Below are positions 26,360 through 35,289 of a stretch of 64,000 bases of DNA, in pieces; position 1 is the first letter of the stretch; every line of letters begins with the position of its first letter. Under the pieces are notes generated by a model. That model ran no database searches, was not told the origin of the DNA, and saw only the letters and a list, made by a program, of their open reading frames with translations. The stretch covers positions 1,302,001-1,366,000 of the forward strand of contig OX044358.1 of assembly GCA_943846665.1 (NCBI GenBank). The letters run 5' to 3'. This stretch comes from Arcticimaribacter sp002477625. Lineage in GTDB: Bacteria > Bacteroidota > Bacteroidia > Flavobacteriales > Flavobacteriaceae. The translations under genes were made by a program, and so were the position numbers.

Positions 26360-27538
26360 ATGAAAAGGCATAAGTCAGTTATTGTTTCTGCAAAAAGAAC
26401 CCCAATAGGAAAATTTATGGGTGGATTATCAACGGTGCCTGCTCCCAAATTGGGAGCCATCGCAATTCAGGGAGCTCTAGCGGCTGTTGGGTTGGATGCT
26501 GCTGAAGTTGATGAAGTTTATATGGGTAATGTTTTGCAAGCCGGCCTGGGTCAAGCCCCTGCTCGTCAAGCAGCAATTTTTGCAGGAATCTCAGATTCAG
26601 TGCCCTGCACCACGGTGAATAAAGTTTGCTCTTCAGGAATGAAAACCATCATGATGGCTGCACAAGCAATTGCACTTGGCGATGCTGAGGTTGTTGTTGC
26701 TGGGGGTATGGAAAACATGAGCCTAGCACCCCATATTGTTCCTATGCGAACAGGAGTGAAGTTTGGCGCAACTCAGCTAGAAGATGTAATGCAAAAAGAC
26801 GGTTTAGTGGATGCTTTTGATCAGGTAGCTATGGGTAATTATGCAGATGCAACGGCAACAAAACACAAGATATCCAGAGCAGATCAAGATGCCTTTGCTA
26901 TTGAATCCTACCGAAGAAGTGCAGCCGCATGGGAAAGTGGGGTTATGCAAAACGAAGTTGTTCCCGTGCCTGTTCCCCAAAGAAGAGGTGAGGATATACA
27001 AATCACCGAAGACGAAGAATTTACTAATGTACTTCTCGATAAAATACCAAAGTTGCGCCCAGCTTTTACTAAAGATGGAACCGTAACGGCTGCCAATGCC
27101 TCTACGATCAACGATGGAGCTGCTGCCGTAATTGTAATGTCAGAAGAGAAAGCAAAAGTGTTGGGCTTAACCCCGCTAGCAACGATCGAAGGCTATGCCG
27201 ATGCCGCTCAAGAACCACAATGGTTTACTACGGCACCAGCTAAAGCCTTGCCCAAGGCACTCGCAAAAGCAGCTGTGTCTTTAGATGAAGTAGCATTATT
27301 TGAATTCAACGAAGCGTTTTCAGTTGTAGGTTTGGCTAATATGCAACTTTTAGAATTGGATTCGGCCCGGGTCAATATTCATGGGGGAGCAGTTTCATTG
27401 GGTCACCCTTTGGGTTGTTCAGGAGCTAGAATTGTAGTGACTTTACTCCATGCGATGAAGCATAAAAAGCTAAGCCTAGGCGCTGCTGCAATTTGTAACG
27501 GTGGTGGAGGTGCTTCTGCTATTGTATTGAGAAGATAA
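26360..27538 (+). CDS. Acetyl-CoA C-acetyltransferase (thiolase)
   Basis: The 392-residue protein has the thiolase signatures: nucleophilic Cys in TTVNKVCSSGMKTIM, NEAFSVVGLA, HGGAVSLGHPLGCSGAR with the catalytic His, and terminal CNGGGGASAIVL with the second Cys. It condenses or cleaves acyl-CoA with CoA. The short form and sequence fit a biosynthetic or ketone-body acetoacetyl-CoA thiolase. The acetoacetate released by tyrosine breakdown (fahA at 49 kb) could be a use, but this is inference. Confidence 0.95.
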   Translation: MKRHKSVIVSAKRTPIGKFMGGLSTVPAPKLGAIAIQGALAAVGLDAAEVDEVYMGNVLQAGLGQAPARQAAIFAGISDSVPCTTVNKVCSSGMKTIMMAAQAIALGDAEVVVAGGMENMSLAPHIVPMRTGVKFGATQLEDVMQKDGLVDAFDQVAMGNYADATATKHKISRADQDAFAIESYRRSAAAWESGVMQNEVVPVPVPQRRGEDIQITEDEEFTNVLLDKIPKLRPAFTKDGTVTAANASTINDGAAAVIVMSEEKAKVLGLTPLATIEGYADAAQEPQWFTTAPAKALPKALAKAAVSLDEVALFEFNEAFSVVGLANMQLLELDSARVNIHGGAVSLGHPLGCSGARIVVTLLHAMKHKKLSLGAAAICNGGGGASAIVLRR

Positions 27539-27557
27539 AGTGGTATAAAAGTTTCTT

Positions 27558-27977
27558 ATGAAAAACAACAATAGATCCAATCTGTTAAAAAAAGTGGTTT
27601 TACTGCTGCTCCTAGCGAGCTCATTTTCTTATGGGCAATTTACTTTTTTTAAGCCTTATGAAGTGGAGGTTACTTCCGATATTCCCTTCGGTTCTTTGAC
27701 TTCCGAAATCGATCAAATGCGCTTGGGATTAGAAGCACAGCAATGGTCTGTTGAGGTACTCAAATATTGGCTGACCGAGATGCAAAAAAACCCTTTTATT
27801 ACGGGAGATCAAAAAATCAATTTCATTCTTTATGACAGTCAGAAGAGGCGAAAAATTCTCATCCCTGTTCCCGTAAAAGAAAAAATAGTTCGTGCTTTTA
27901 AAACCGAAGCTGGGTTTCAAGAACACTACATTGAGTTTATATCGGAAACCTATGAATGGCTTTTAGAAAACATTTAG
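27558..27977 (+). CDS. Hypothetical secreted protein
   Basis: The 139-residue protein begins with a clear signal peptide (KVVLLLLLASSFSYGQ). No recognised domain. The mature part has an amphipathic, charged C-terminus (KEKIVRAFKTEAGFQEHY). It is probably periplasmic and lies 19 nt after the thiolase gene on the same strand. Confidence 0.7.
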   Translation: MKNNNRSNLLKKVVLLLLLASSFSYGQFTFFKPYEVEVTSDIPFGSLTSEIDQMRLGLEAQQWSVEVLKYWLTEMQKNPFITGDQKINFILYDSQKRRKILIPVPVKEKIVRAFKTEAGFQEHYIEFISETYEWLLENI

Positions 27978-27993
27978 AAAATAGGTTTTTCGG

Positions 27994-28257
27994 TTATTCC
28001 GAACAATATTCTTGACCCACGGAAAAGCTGCTGTAAACAGATGCACTTACCTCTCCGCTAACTGAATTATCGGGGACATAAGAATCCATTTCACCGCCAT
28101 TCGTATTGAAGATATTACTATCAGCATTTAAGATAAAATAGTATTTACCATTTACAATTTGCTTTTCAATAATATCTCCACAGCGACTATTGTCGGAAGT
28201 ACAGCCAACCCAAAAAACGCTAAATAGTAAACAAGAGAAGATGGATCTAGAACTCAT
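27994..28257 (-). CDS. Hypothetical small lipoprotein
   Basis: From ATG 28257 the 87-residue protein has a signal with FWVGC at the cleavage site, followed by a short mature region with Cys residues (RCGD; EYCSE) that could form a disulfide. Family unknown. The longer ORF start at 28278 adds seven residues before the signal. Confidence 0.6.
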   Translation of the reverse strand: MSSRSIFSCLLFSVFWVGCTSDNSRCGDIIEKQIVNGKYYFILNADSNIFNTNGGEMDSYVPDNSVSGEVSASVYSSFSVGQEYCSE

Positions 28258-28326
28258 AACATTGATTTTTATAAACATAGTTGATACAAAAATACTACAA
28301 AATGCATGAAGTAGGAAATACTTTCT

Positions 28327-28788
28327 CTAGGGTTTTCGAATTTCATCGACCATCAGCTGTACTGCTTTTGGAGGAGCAGGAGTGCGATAAGAAATCAATA
28401 TTGCAACCAGTATATTAGCACACATCGCTTAAGTTCCAAAACCTTCGGGCGAGACTCCAAACCACCAATCTTCTAAAGTTCCCCCTCCAAAAAAGCCAAG
28501 TTTAAATTTCATCATATTAAAAAGCATCAGCGATATACCCACGACCATCCCACTAATTACACCCTCTTTGTTCATGCGTTTGCTGAAAATCCCCATCACA
28601 ATAGCGGGAAAAAAGGAAGCCGCAGACATCCAGTCGGTCGCTGTATCCATTCCATTAGCGATGGGCGAAACACCTTCGCCTGCAACCTAAAATTCTTTGG
28701 TTGAAGAGGCTCGAGACCAAATTGCAATTCCGATATAGAGGGTAAAGGTTATTCCAACCATTATCCAAATCCACAGTTGTTGTTCCAT
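28327..28788 (-). pseudogene. Sodium:solute symporter (VC_2705/ActP-like) pseudogene with internal deletion
   Basis: All pieces are in one frame on the minus strand: MEQQLWIWIMVGITFTLYIG, a TAG at 28687-28689 after SSTKEF, VAGEGVSPIANGMDTATDWM, then MSAASFFPAIVMGIFSKRMN, ending in GVSPEGFGT, a TAA at 28429-28431, and a tail with PPKAVQLMVDEIRKP to a natural stop at 28327. Full-length relatives have about 550-600 residues, so roughly 400 residues are missing where N-terminal ATDWMSAASF joins directly to C-terminal FPAIVMGIFSKR. With a large deletion and two stops, it is dead. The DUF4212 partner upstream is intact. Confidence 0.88.
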
Positions 28789-28790
28789 AA

Positions 28791-29036
28791 CTATTCTAAG
28801 GTTTTATCGTCTAAGCGGTTCATTAAAAAGACATACAAAAAAATTAAAGCAACAAAAACATAAATCGATCCTTGTTGCGCAAACCAAAAGCCGAGTTTGA
28901 AGCCGCCTATTTGAAATTGATTCACGAAATCAACAAACAAAATTCCAAATCCAAAAGAAACCAAAAACCATATACCGAGAAGAATACTCAAGTATTTTAG
29001 ATTGGCTCTCCAATAGGTATTGAAAGGTTTTTCCAT
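28791..29036 (-). CDS. DUF4212 small membrane subunit of a sodium:solute symporter
   Basis: An 81-residue protein with two membrane helices (YLSILLGIWFLVSFGFGI; GSIYVFVALIFLYVFLM) and the RANLKYLSILLGIWF segment typical of DUF4212. In other genomes this gene is co-transcribed with a VC_2705-type SSS permease of acetate-permease kind. Here the permease 2 nt downstream is a pseudogene, leaving this an orphan likely on the way to decay. Confidence 0.85.
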   Translation of the reverse strand: MEKPFNTYWRANLKYLSILLGIWFLVSFGFGILFVDFVNQFQIGGFKLGFWFAQQGSIYVFVALIFLYVFLMNRLDDKTLE

Positions 29037-29137
29037 AAATAATCTGAATTAAAAACTAATTTGCAGCTTCAAAGTACTAAATAGAACTGGTTTTATTTGG
29101 ATCTTAGCTTAAATATGAAAAAACAAAAACCCGTATC

Positions 29138-29794
29138 ATGAAAAAAAATGTTTTCTTATTAATGATGAACCTATTGAGTATAAATCTTGCAGCACAGGTA
29201 TATACTTTTAGCTCTGAGTCTGACGGACAATCCATAACACATAAAATTTTGAAGGACTCCGAATACCTCATTGAAACACAATACGAAACCGATTCAAAGA
29301 TTTTTGTTAGTACACGTGGGGGTTTTTATAAGTTGAAGGGCGAAGAGATTCAGATTCATTTCGAGTTCAATTCAAATTACAGCTTAGATAGCCTTAAATC
29401 AATAAGCATTGTGCCCTCGGCTTGGAAGTTAATTTCTGCAGCAGAACAAAGTCATTCAGGGAAATGGTTGATGGCAGGAAGGGTAAAAGCGGAAGGAGAG
29501 AAAAGACGCAACATCAACGGAGCGCGAAAAACCTTGAAATTTTTATTGGACGGACATTTCCAATGGACAGCTTTCAACACAGAAACTTTTCAATTTTTTG
29601 GTTCTGGCGGAGGAACCTATTCCGCAAAAGAAGGAAGCTATATAGAAACCATTGGCTATTTTTCTAGAGACAACTCCCGAGTTGGTGTGGTGCTTCCTTT
29701 TCGGTATGATATAAAAGGGATGGATTGGTATCATCAAGGATTGAACAGCAAAGGAAAACCGATGCATGAAATATGGACTAAAAGGGTGAATTAA
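29138..29794 (+). CDS. Hypothetical secreted protein
   Basis: The 218-residue protein starts with a signal peptide (LLMMNLLSINLAAQ). The body is rich in beta-strand patterns with no domain I can name. It resembles the 'membrane or secreted protein' class of Flavobacteria. The end overlaps the thioesterase gene by 4 nt on the opposite strand. Confidence 0.65.
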   Translation: MKKNVFLLMMNLLSINLAAQVYTFSSESDGQSITHKILKDSEYLIETQYETDSKIFVSTRGGFYKLKGEEIQIHFEFNSNYSLDSLKSISIVPSAWKLISAAEQSHSGKWLMAGRVKAEGEKRRNINGARKTLKFLLDGHFQWTAFNTETFQFFGSGGGTYSAKEGSYIETIGYFSRDNSRVGVVLPFRYDIKGMDWYHQGLNSKGKPMHEIWTKRVN

Positions 29795-30153
29795 ATTTTA
29801 GACTTATTTCCTTCCTCATCAATCGCAACAAAAACAATATCGCAGGCGCAATTTTGTTTTTTAATTTTTTCGATCAACCCTTCACTCGACACGTTTACAT
29901 GGATACGAAGAGAGGTGTTTCCAACTTTTATAATTTCCGCATCAAGTAGCACAAGATCACCAATGTGAATGGGTTCCAAAAACTCTATGTCATCAACGAA
30001 TTTAGTCACGCAATATTTTCCAGAATATTGAACGGATAGTGCATAACCAACTTCATCAATCCATTTCATTACTTTCCCTCCATGAACATTTCCCCTGTAA
30101 TTTGCATCAGATGGTTCCGCTAGGAAAGACATTTCTAATTTCATTTTTCGCAT
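29791..30153 (-). CDS. Acyl-CoA thioesterase, hotdog fold (YciA/BACH-like)
   Basis: This 120-residue single hotdog domain has NYRGNVHGGKVMKWIDEVGY, the motif of the YciA/cytosolic acyl-CoA hydrolase group in which an Asp or Glu of the long helix acts. It is expected to release CoA from acyl-CoAs in the cytoplasm. The start may be M1 or M4; both are close. Confidence 0.85.
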   Translation of the reverse strand: MRKMKLEMSFLAEPSDANYRGNVHGGKVMKWIDEVGYALSVQYSGKYCVTKFVDDIEFLEPIHIGDLVLLDAEIIKVGNTSLRIHVNVSSEGLIEKIKKQNCACDIVFVAIDEEGNKSKI

Positions 30154-30251
30154 ATTTAAAGGTAGTGGTTTTTTATGATCTCTGTGACTTTAAGTATAAA
30201 ACTGGCTGATTTGCAACACTTTTGCGCTTGAATGTATATCTTTACTTGTAT

Positions 30252-30797
30252 ATGAAATACACTATATTTTTATTATTACCCTGGTTGCTTATGGCACAAA
30301 CTGAAGAACAAGCTTACGAAGTTGTACAAACTAAATCCGATTTCGAAATACGATACTATCCACCCGTTATGATGGCTGCCTATGTTTCTAGCTCAAATGA
30401 TTCTTCCGGATTCCGCTCCTTGTTTCGCTATATTTCCGGCTCAAATCAATCTCAGACCAAGATCGCAATGACCACTCCAGTTCATATGGAAAAACAGGAA
30501 CAAGGGAGTTCGATGGCCTTTGTTTTACCTAAAAAATTTGATTCTAAATCCACACCGCTTCCCAGTGATTCTCAAGTGAAAGTTTACGAGGCAAAAGGAG
30601 GCTATTACGCCTCGATGCGCTATTCGGGTTACACCAATGAATCAAAAGAAAAAAACTACACCAAACAGCTGAAAACAAGTCTGGAAAAAGAGGGGATAGA
30701 GATCGCAGGATCACCGAAAGTCTTTGTCTACAACAGCCCCTTTAGCTTCCTCAACAGGCGCAATGAAGTTTCATTCCCAATTGTCTGGAAGGAGTAA
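30252..30797 (+). CDS. SOUL heme-binding family protein
   Basis: Starting at ATG 30252 (MKYTIFLLLPWLLMAQ) the protein has a signal peptide and 181 residues; the upstream ORF codons to 30222 are unlikely. EIRYYPPVMMAAY, KIAMTTPVHME and SMRYSGYTNE are SOUL/HBP hallmarks. The family binds heme or related tetrapyrroles in some members. Likely exported; function unproven. Confidence 0.88.
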   Translation: MKYTIFLLLPWLLMAQTEEQAYEVVQTKSDFEIRYYPPVMMAAYVSSSNDSSGFRSLFRYISGSNQSQTKIAMTTPVHMEKQEQGSSMAFVLPKKFDSKSTPLPSDSQVKVYEAKGGYYASMRYSGYTNESKEKNYTKQLKTSLEKEGIEIAGSPKVFVYNSPFSFLNRRNEVSFPIVWKE

Positions 30798-31160
30798 TTA
30801 AATATATTCTTGTTTTGTCTGTGTCAATGGAGTTTCCACATCTCCTGTGTGCTTCGTACTAGCAGGTTCAAAGAGTAAAAGCCACACTTCCTCATCAGCG
30901 ATTGGTTTATGTGGAACGCCTCTGGGGATAATGAGAATTTCCCCTTCATTCAGCACTACTGTCTCATTTTCAAACACAAGCTTTAGCGTGCCTTTGATGA
31001 TCAGGAAAAGTTCTTCTTCATTTGCATGGTCATGCCATACAAATGCGCCTTTAACCTTTGCAATTTTAACCTGCTGACCGTTCATTTCCCCCAAAACTTT
31101 GGGGCTCCAATGATCGTTAAAAAGGCTAAACTTTTCTTCTAAATTAATTTTTTTCATCAA
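30798..31160 (-). CDS. Cupin-domain protein
   Basis: The 120-residue single cupin has FVWHDHANEEELFLIIKGTL (cupin motif 1 with metal-ligand His, His and Glu) and GEILIIPRGVPHKPIADEE (motif 2 with His). It probably binds a divalent metal. It is the last gene of a four-gene minus-strand run, 3 nt after the DUF6503 gene. M2 (31157) is an equally possible start. Enzyme or sensor role is unknown. Confidence 0.85.
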   Translation of the reverse strand: MMKKINLEEKFSLFNDHWSPKVLGEMNGQQVKIAKVKGAFVWHDHANEEELFLIIKGTLKLVFENETVVLNEGEILIIPRGVPHKPIADEEVWLLLFEPASTKHTGDVETPLTQTKQEYI

Positions 31161-31163
31161 AAT

Positions 31164-31907
31164 CTAAGACTTTATTAGGGTTATGGAATCGTTTGCTATT
31201 AGGGAAACTAATTCAAGTTTTCCTTCTTCATACATTTTCGGAAGATCGTCTAAAGGAGTATTTTTTGGCGCTGTATAATTTTCATAATCCTGAAATACAA
31301 TACCTTGGATTGCTCGTCGATTTATAGCGACGCGGAAACGAACTCCACCTGCATTGGTATGGTATTGATATGCTAAGTAATCTAGTGTTTTGATCTCTTT
31401 ATCGAACCAATAGCGAAAAGTGTCTTGATGATCAACACCTCCATTTTCGGAAGTAAAATGTACGCCTACTTTTTGATAGGTTCTTCCATTGATTTGTTCG
31501 GTATCCATTAAAGTTTTAATTGCCCCAGGATCTTTTAGACTGAGCGGAAGTCTGAAAAAGTAAAGAACAGAGTTTAGCGATTCTGAATAAATAAGTGCTA
31601 TTGAATCGGAGAGTGCTACTTTTTCGCCAGCAAGGGTTATTTGAAAACCATTTTTGGAATGCAGCAGATCGAGAATATCAGGAGTTGTATTTTTTCTTCG
31701 AGTATAAACCAATCCTTGCTTATCTTGTGTTTGTAAATACCGATAATTTCTGAATTGGAATTCAATAGCTTTTTTATTAAACTCATTCATTCCATGCGCT
31801 TCAACAGAAGCTTCAATAAGCGCTCCGGCCGAAAGGTTTTTCGAATTTTGACAAGCCAAAAGGAGGAACAGAGAAATGGTAAAGACTGAAGGGTAAAGCG
31901 ATTTCAT
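31164..31907 (-). CDS. DUF6503-like lipoprotein
   Basis: The 247-residue protein has a lipoprotein signal ending LLLAC. The mature part (ASVEAHGMNEFNKKAIEFQFRNYRY) matches the DUF6503 group of LolA-like secreted proteins in Flavobacteria; function unknown. It sits between an SSS transporter (10 nt upstream) and a cupin (3 nt downstream), so it is part of their operon. Confidence 0.7.
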   Translation of the reverse strand: MKSLYPSVFTISLFLLLACQNSKNLSAGALIEASVEAHGMNEFNKKAIEFQFRNYRYLQTQDKQGLVYTRRKNTTPDILDLLHSKNGFQITLAGEKVALSDSIALIYSESLNSVLYFFRLPLSLKDPGAIKTLMDTEQINGRTYQKVGVHFTSENGGVDHQDTFRYWFDKEIKTLDYLAYQYHTNAGGVRFRVAINRRAIQGIVFQDYENYTAPKNTPLDDLPKMYEEGKLELVSLIANDSITLIKS

Positions 31908-31917
31908 AGATTTGGTT

Positions 31918-33459
31918 TTAATGAAAGACTAGGTGCAAGGTAAGTAAACTTATGAAGAGTAAAACCCCCCAAAACGTATGCTTAGGGGAAGCAGCTTTGA
32001 ACAGACCACTGACCGAAATAATTCGGTTTTGGTTGCCTAAAAGGGAGATTGATAATCCCGTAAAAATCACCCAAAAAGCACGAACAAAGTAATTCATTTC
32101 CGGAAATGTTAGTTGCAATAGGATGTTAACGGGAACGGTAATTAAGAACGCTATAAGAATTAGTTTTGCTTTAGGTTTTACAATTAAAACGGCACTACAG
32201 ATCAACACCACGATTCCACAATTGATATAATACCTCAGGTTGTTGAGTGTATGCGTAAAGGCAGAGTCAGGATCATCGAATTTGAGATAAAGTAAAATCA
32301 TTCCCATAAGCAAGGCAGTTCCCAGACTCACCAGAATGGCTTTGCGTCCGGCACTTATTTTTTCTTTATCGTTGGCTCTAGGATTCAAATAGGTTGCATA
32401 AATGTCAACAGACCAAAGAGTAGCTAAGGAGTTGAAGGTCGAGTCTACAGTACTCATTAAGGAAGCAAATAGACCGCATAAAATAATGCCCTTTACGCCG
32501 ACAGGCAAGTAGGTTTTAACCAAATAAGGAAAAGCTAAATCGGGTTCACCCAAGCTGTCACCAAGAATTCCGTAGAGCGCAATTCCGGGCACAACAATCA
32601 GCACAGCCATCAAATATTTTATTAAACCGCCAACCATCAAACCTGTTTGAGCATGTGCTACGCTCTTCGCTGCTAGAGCGCGTTGCATTACCGTTTGATT
32701 GGCGCACCAATAGTTGATGTTGAGAAAGAACAAACCAAAGAGATGAGTCCAAGGAAGCGTTTCGTGGGAGGCGGGTAGGTGCAAATGCATCTTTTCGGGA
32801 GTTTTGATATACAGTTGTTCCCAACCTCCTAAATGATAAACCGCGGTTATACAAACTACAACACCTCCGATTAATAAAATCCCAAATTGGAGGATATCGG
32901 TTTTCACCACGGCACTCAGTCCTCCGTGATAGGTATAGATTGCAGAGAATACGCCTAAAATTAAAATCAAAATTCCAATGCGAATGACCCTATTGGAATG
33001 GATGAAAGCAAGCTGTCCTCCAAAGACCATGTCCGCTGCATAGGCTCCCCAAAAAAGAGCTGCTCCGAGGGTTATTGTTGCAAAAAGGCTGATGTTTGCC
33101 AAGGAATAAAATAGAGCTACGCGCGCTCCTAATTTAGTCTTAATGAACTGACTAATGGTTGTAACTTTTTCTTTTAGAAAAAGAGGGACAAACACAAACG
33201 TTCCGAGTAAAATTCCTTGTACTGCGTTGATTTCTAAATTCGCCTGTGCCAGTCCATAGAGGTAGGCAGAACCCATCATTCCTAAAAACTGATAGCCTTG
33301 GATATTTGTTGCTATTGTTGAAAGCGCAATAGAATACCAGGGAAGGTTTCTTGAACTCAGGAAGTAATCCTCTACCGTAGCGTTTGCGTTTGTTTTTCCT
33401 TTTAAAGCAATAAAAAGAATTAAACCAAAGTATCCCAGAACGATAACAAAGTCGATCAT
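31918..33459 (-). CDS. SSS-family sodium/solute symporter
   Basis: A 513-residue transporter with about 13 helices: IDFVIVLGYFGLILFIALKG, DYFLSSRNLPWYSIALS, then the LeuT-fold repeats (ATNIQGYQFLGMMG, AVYTYHGGLSAVVKTD-like, LFASLMSTVDSTFNSLATL). It resembles SLC5 carriers for sugars, myo-inositol or organic acids. It lies 3 nt after the LLM oxidoreductase gene and 10 nt before the DUF6503 gene. Confidence 0.92.
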   Translation of the reverse strand: MIDFVIVLGYFGLILFIALKGKTNANATVEDYFLSSRNLPWYSIALSTIATNIQGYQFLGMMGSAYLYGLAQANLEINAVQGILLGTFVFVPLFLKEKVTTISQFIKTKLGARVALFYSLANISLFATITLGAALFWGAYAADMVFGGQLAFIHSNRVIRIGILILILGVFSAIYTYHGGLSAVVKTDILQFGILLIGGVVVCITAVYHLGGWEQLYIKTPEKMHLHLPASHETLPWTHLFGLFFLNINYWCANQTVMQRALAAKSVAHAQTGLMVGGLIKYLMAVLIVVPGIALYGILGDSLGEPDLAFPYLVKTYLPVGVKGIILCGLFASLMSTVDSTFNSLATLWSVDIYATYLNPRANDKEKISAGRKAILVSLGTALLMGMILLYLKFDDPDSAFTHTLNNLRYYINCGIVVLICSAVLIVKPKAKLILIAFLITVPVNILLQLTFPEMNYFVRAFWVIFTGLSISLLGNQNRIISVSGLFKAASPKHTFWGVLLFISLLTLHLVFH

Positions 33460-33462
33460 AAA

Positions 33463-34623
33463 TTAGTTTCTTGGTCCTTTTTCTAAAGGGGTATTGGGTG
33501 CTTCTTTGGGGATTCTACCCATGACTTCTGGAAGAGAAACCGTTTTCAAACGCGGTAATACAAGTTTTGCAAAATAGTCAGCTTCTTGTTTGTGTGGATA
33601 ACCCGAGAATATAAAAGATCGGATTCCCATTTTAATATACCGCTGAATTTTATCATACACTTGATCTGGGTTTCCAACAATTGCTGCGCCACAACCTGAT
33701 CGAGCCAAGCCAATTCCAGTCCATAAATGAGGCTCTACAAAATAATCTTCATCAGCTGAATCTCTCAGTTCTGACTGCCTAGAAACGCCTAAAGATTTTG
33801 CGTCTTGTGCGCGGTTTCGAATTTCATCTCCTTGGTTTAGATCAAGTTCTGCAATCATATATTGCGCATAGGCTTTGGCTTCTTCTTCTGTTTCACGGAC
33901 AATTACATGTACTCGTAAGCCAAATAAAACCGTTCTTCCAAAGCCAGCAGCTTGGTTTGTCATGGTGTTCATTAGGCCTTGGAGTTTATCTTCTGTTTCG
34001 GGCCACATTAAATACACGTCACAATGTTCTGCACAAAGCGCTACCCCGTCGGGTGAGTATCCTCCAAAGTACAACAGTGGCCCTCCATTTTGTTGATAGG
34101 GTTTTACAGGAGCAGCCGAAAGTTTTATTTGGTAGAATTCCCCTTGAAAATCTATTTCCTCTTGGGTCCAGGCTTGTTTCAATAGTGTAATAACTTCTCT
34201 CGATCGAGCGTAGCGTTGCGAGCTGGAGAGTTCCGTGCCCGGTAAATCCGATGAAATGATGTTGATGGTAAGCCTTCCCTTTAGGATATGATCTAGAGTA
34301 GCCAGTGCACGGGCAAGCATGGGCGGGTGAACTTCTCCACAACGAATGGCCGTAAGCAGATTAATCTGATGTGTCAATGGCGCCATCGCTGAGGCAAAGG
34401 TTAAGGTGTCTTGACCCACTTGATAAGAAGAAGGACACAAAATATTTCTAAACCCCAAACTATCGGCAGTTGTTACAATATCAGAGGTGTTCTCCCAATT
34501 GCTTTTAAAGGCTGGATTTCTATGCCCTAAAAAATCATCATCTCCATCACATAGAGGAGCAAACCAAGAAATTTCAGCTCCTTCAAAAACGGGTAGTTTT
34601 TGTATTGTTTTTATTTCGCTCAT
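33463..34623 (-). CDS. LLM-class flavin-dependent oxidoreductase (SsuD-like monooxygenase)
   Basis: The 386-residue protein has the luciferase-like TIM-barrel pattern (ISWFAPLCDGDD; FASAMAPLTHQINLLTAIR; GRLTINIISSDLPGTELS; AAIVGNPDQVYDKIQRY). It is closest in outline to alkanesulfonate monooxygenase (FMNH2-dependent C-S cleavage), but the substrate is unproven. It leads a tight operon with an SSS transporter, DUF6503 lipoprotein and cupin, suggesting uptake plus oxidation of one small molecule. No flavin reductase lies beside it. Confidence 0.88.
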   Translation of the reverse strand: MSEIKTIQKLPVFEGAEISWFAPLCDGDDDFLGHRNPAFKSNWENTSDIVTTADSLGFRNILCPSSYQVGQDTLTFASAMAPLTHQINLLTAIRCGEVHPPMLARALATLDHILKGRLTINIISSDLPGTELSSSQRYARSREVITLLKQAWTQEEIDFQGEFYQIKLSAAPVKPYQQNGGPLLYFGGYSPDGVALCAEHCDVYLMWPETEDKLQGLMNTMTNQAAGFGRTVLFGLRVHVIVRETEEEAKAYAQYMIAELDLNQGDEIRNRAQDAKSLGVSRQSELRDSADEDYFVEPHLWTGIGLARSGCGAAIVGNPDQVYDKIQRYIKMGIRSFIFSGYPHKQEADYFAKLVLPRLKTVSLPEVMGRIPKEAPNTPLEKGPRN

Positions 34624-34686
34624 TTAAAATAGTATGCAACAAGTTAACTAAGAATTATTTTCCTGCACAAGATTTCAAGGGGAATC

Positions 34687-34899
34687 TTATTTTTCCGCTT
34701 CTTTTAGCTTCTCAAAAAGGAAAATCTTTTCAATGGGAAGTTTAAATAATTGAGAGATTAAAAAAGTTGTTGGTAGACTTGGGTCAAACTTTTCTTTTTC
34801 AATTGCATTGATTGTTTGCCTTGAAACTCCAATGATTGAAGCAAGTTCTTCTTGAGTTAAATTTTTTTCAGCACGCAGAACCTTTAATCTATTTTTCAT
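34687..34899 (-). CDS. XRE/Cro-type helix-turn-helix regulator (YozG-like)
   Basis: A 70-residue cytoplasmic protein that is nearly all HTH: LRAEKNLTQEELASIIGVSR then QTINAIEKEKFDPSLPTTFL. Its start overlaps the end of the upstream membrane-protein gene by 4 nt, so translation is coupled. Such regulator/membrane-protein pairs usually repress their own promoter; the palindrome array upstream at 35290-35351 is the likely target. Confidence 0.88.
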   Translation of the reverse strand: MKNRLKVLRAEKNLTQEELASIIGVSRQTINAIEKEKFDPSLPTTFLISQLFKLPIEKIFLFEKLKEAEK

Positions 34900-35273
34900 T
34901 TGTACTTTCTATTGTTTATGACGGTTGCTACGAAATAGGTGATTCCGATAAACAAAACCAAGACGCTTATTTCTGCATCCCCTGAAATTATATTCTTTTG
35001 TTCAAGTAGCGAATAACTCAGCCCTACAATTACTGCCAGACCAAGGGTTAAACTCATTGATTCGAGATGAATTTTTTTCTGTAATTCATCTCCGCTGTTA
35101 ATGAATTTTCTGTTTGCTAGAATCATTCGGATTCCAAGAATAAGATTAGCAATTATGGCTAGAAGGGTACCTATTGACTCTTCACTCCATAAAAATTGAG
35201 GTCCAAATGTTGCTATTGCCATGGATAGGGTCCAGGCAAATGTCCATAGTCTAAGTTCTTTTGTATTGTTCAT
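34896..35273 (-). CDS. Four-helix membrane protein paired with XRE regulator (DUF2178-like)
   Basis: A 125-residue protein with four predicted helices and short loops (MAIATFGPQFLW; LLAIIANLILGIRMIL; LTLGLAVIVGLSYSL; ISVLVLFIGITYFVATV) and a basic tail (NNRKYK). It resembles the small membrane proteins coupled to YozG-type regulators across phyla. The role is unknown, possibly signal input or immunity. Confidence 0.65.
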   Translation of the reverse strand: MNNTKELRLWTFAWTLSMAIATFGPQFLWSEESIGTLLAIIANLILGIRMILANRKFINSGDELQKKIHLESMSLTLGLAVIVGLSYSLLEQKNIISGDAEISVLVLFIGITYFVATVINNRKYK

Positions 35274-35289
35274 ATAAGGTTAAGTTTTA

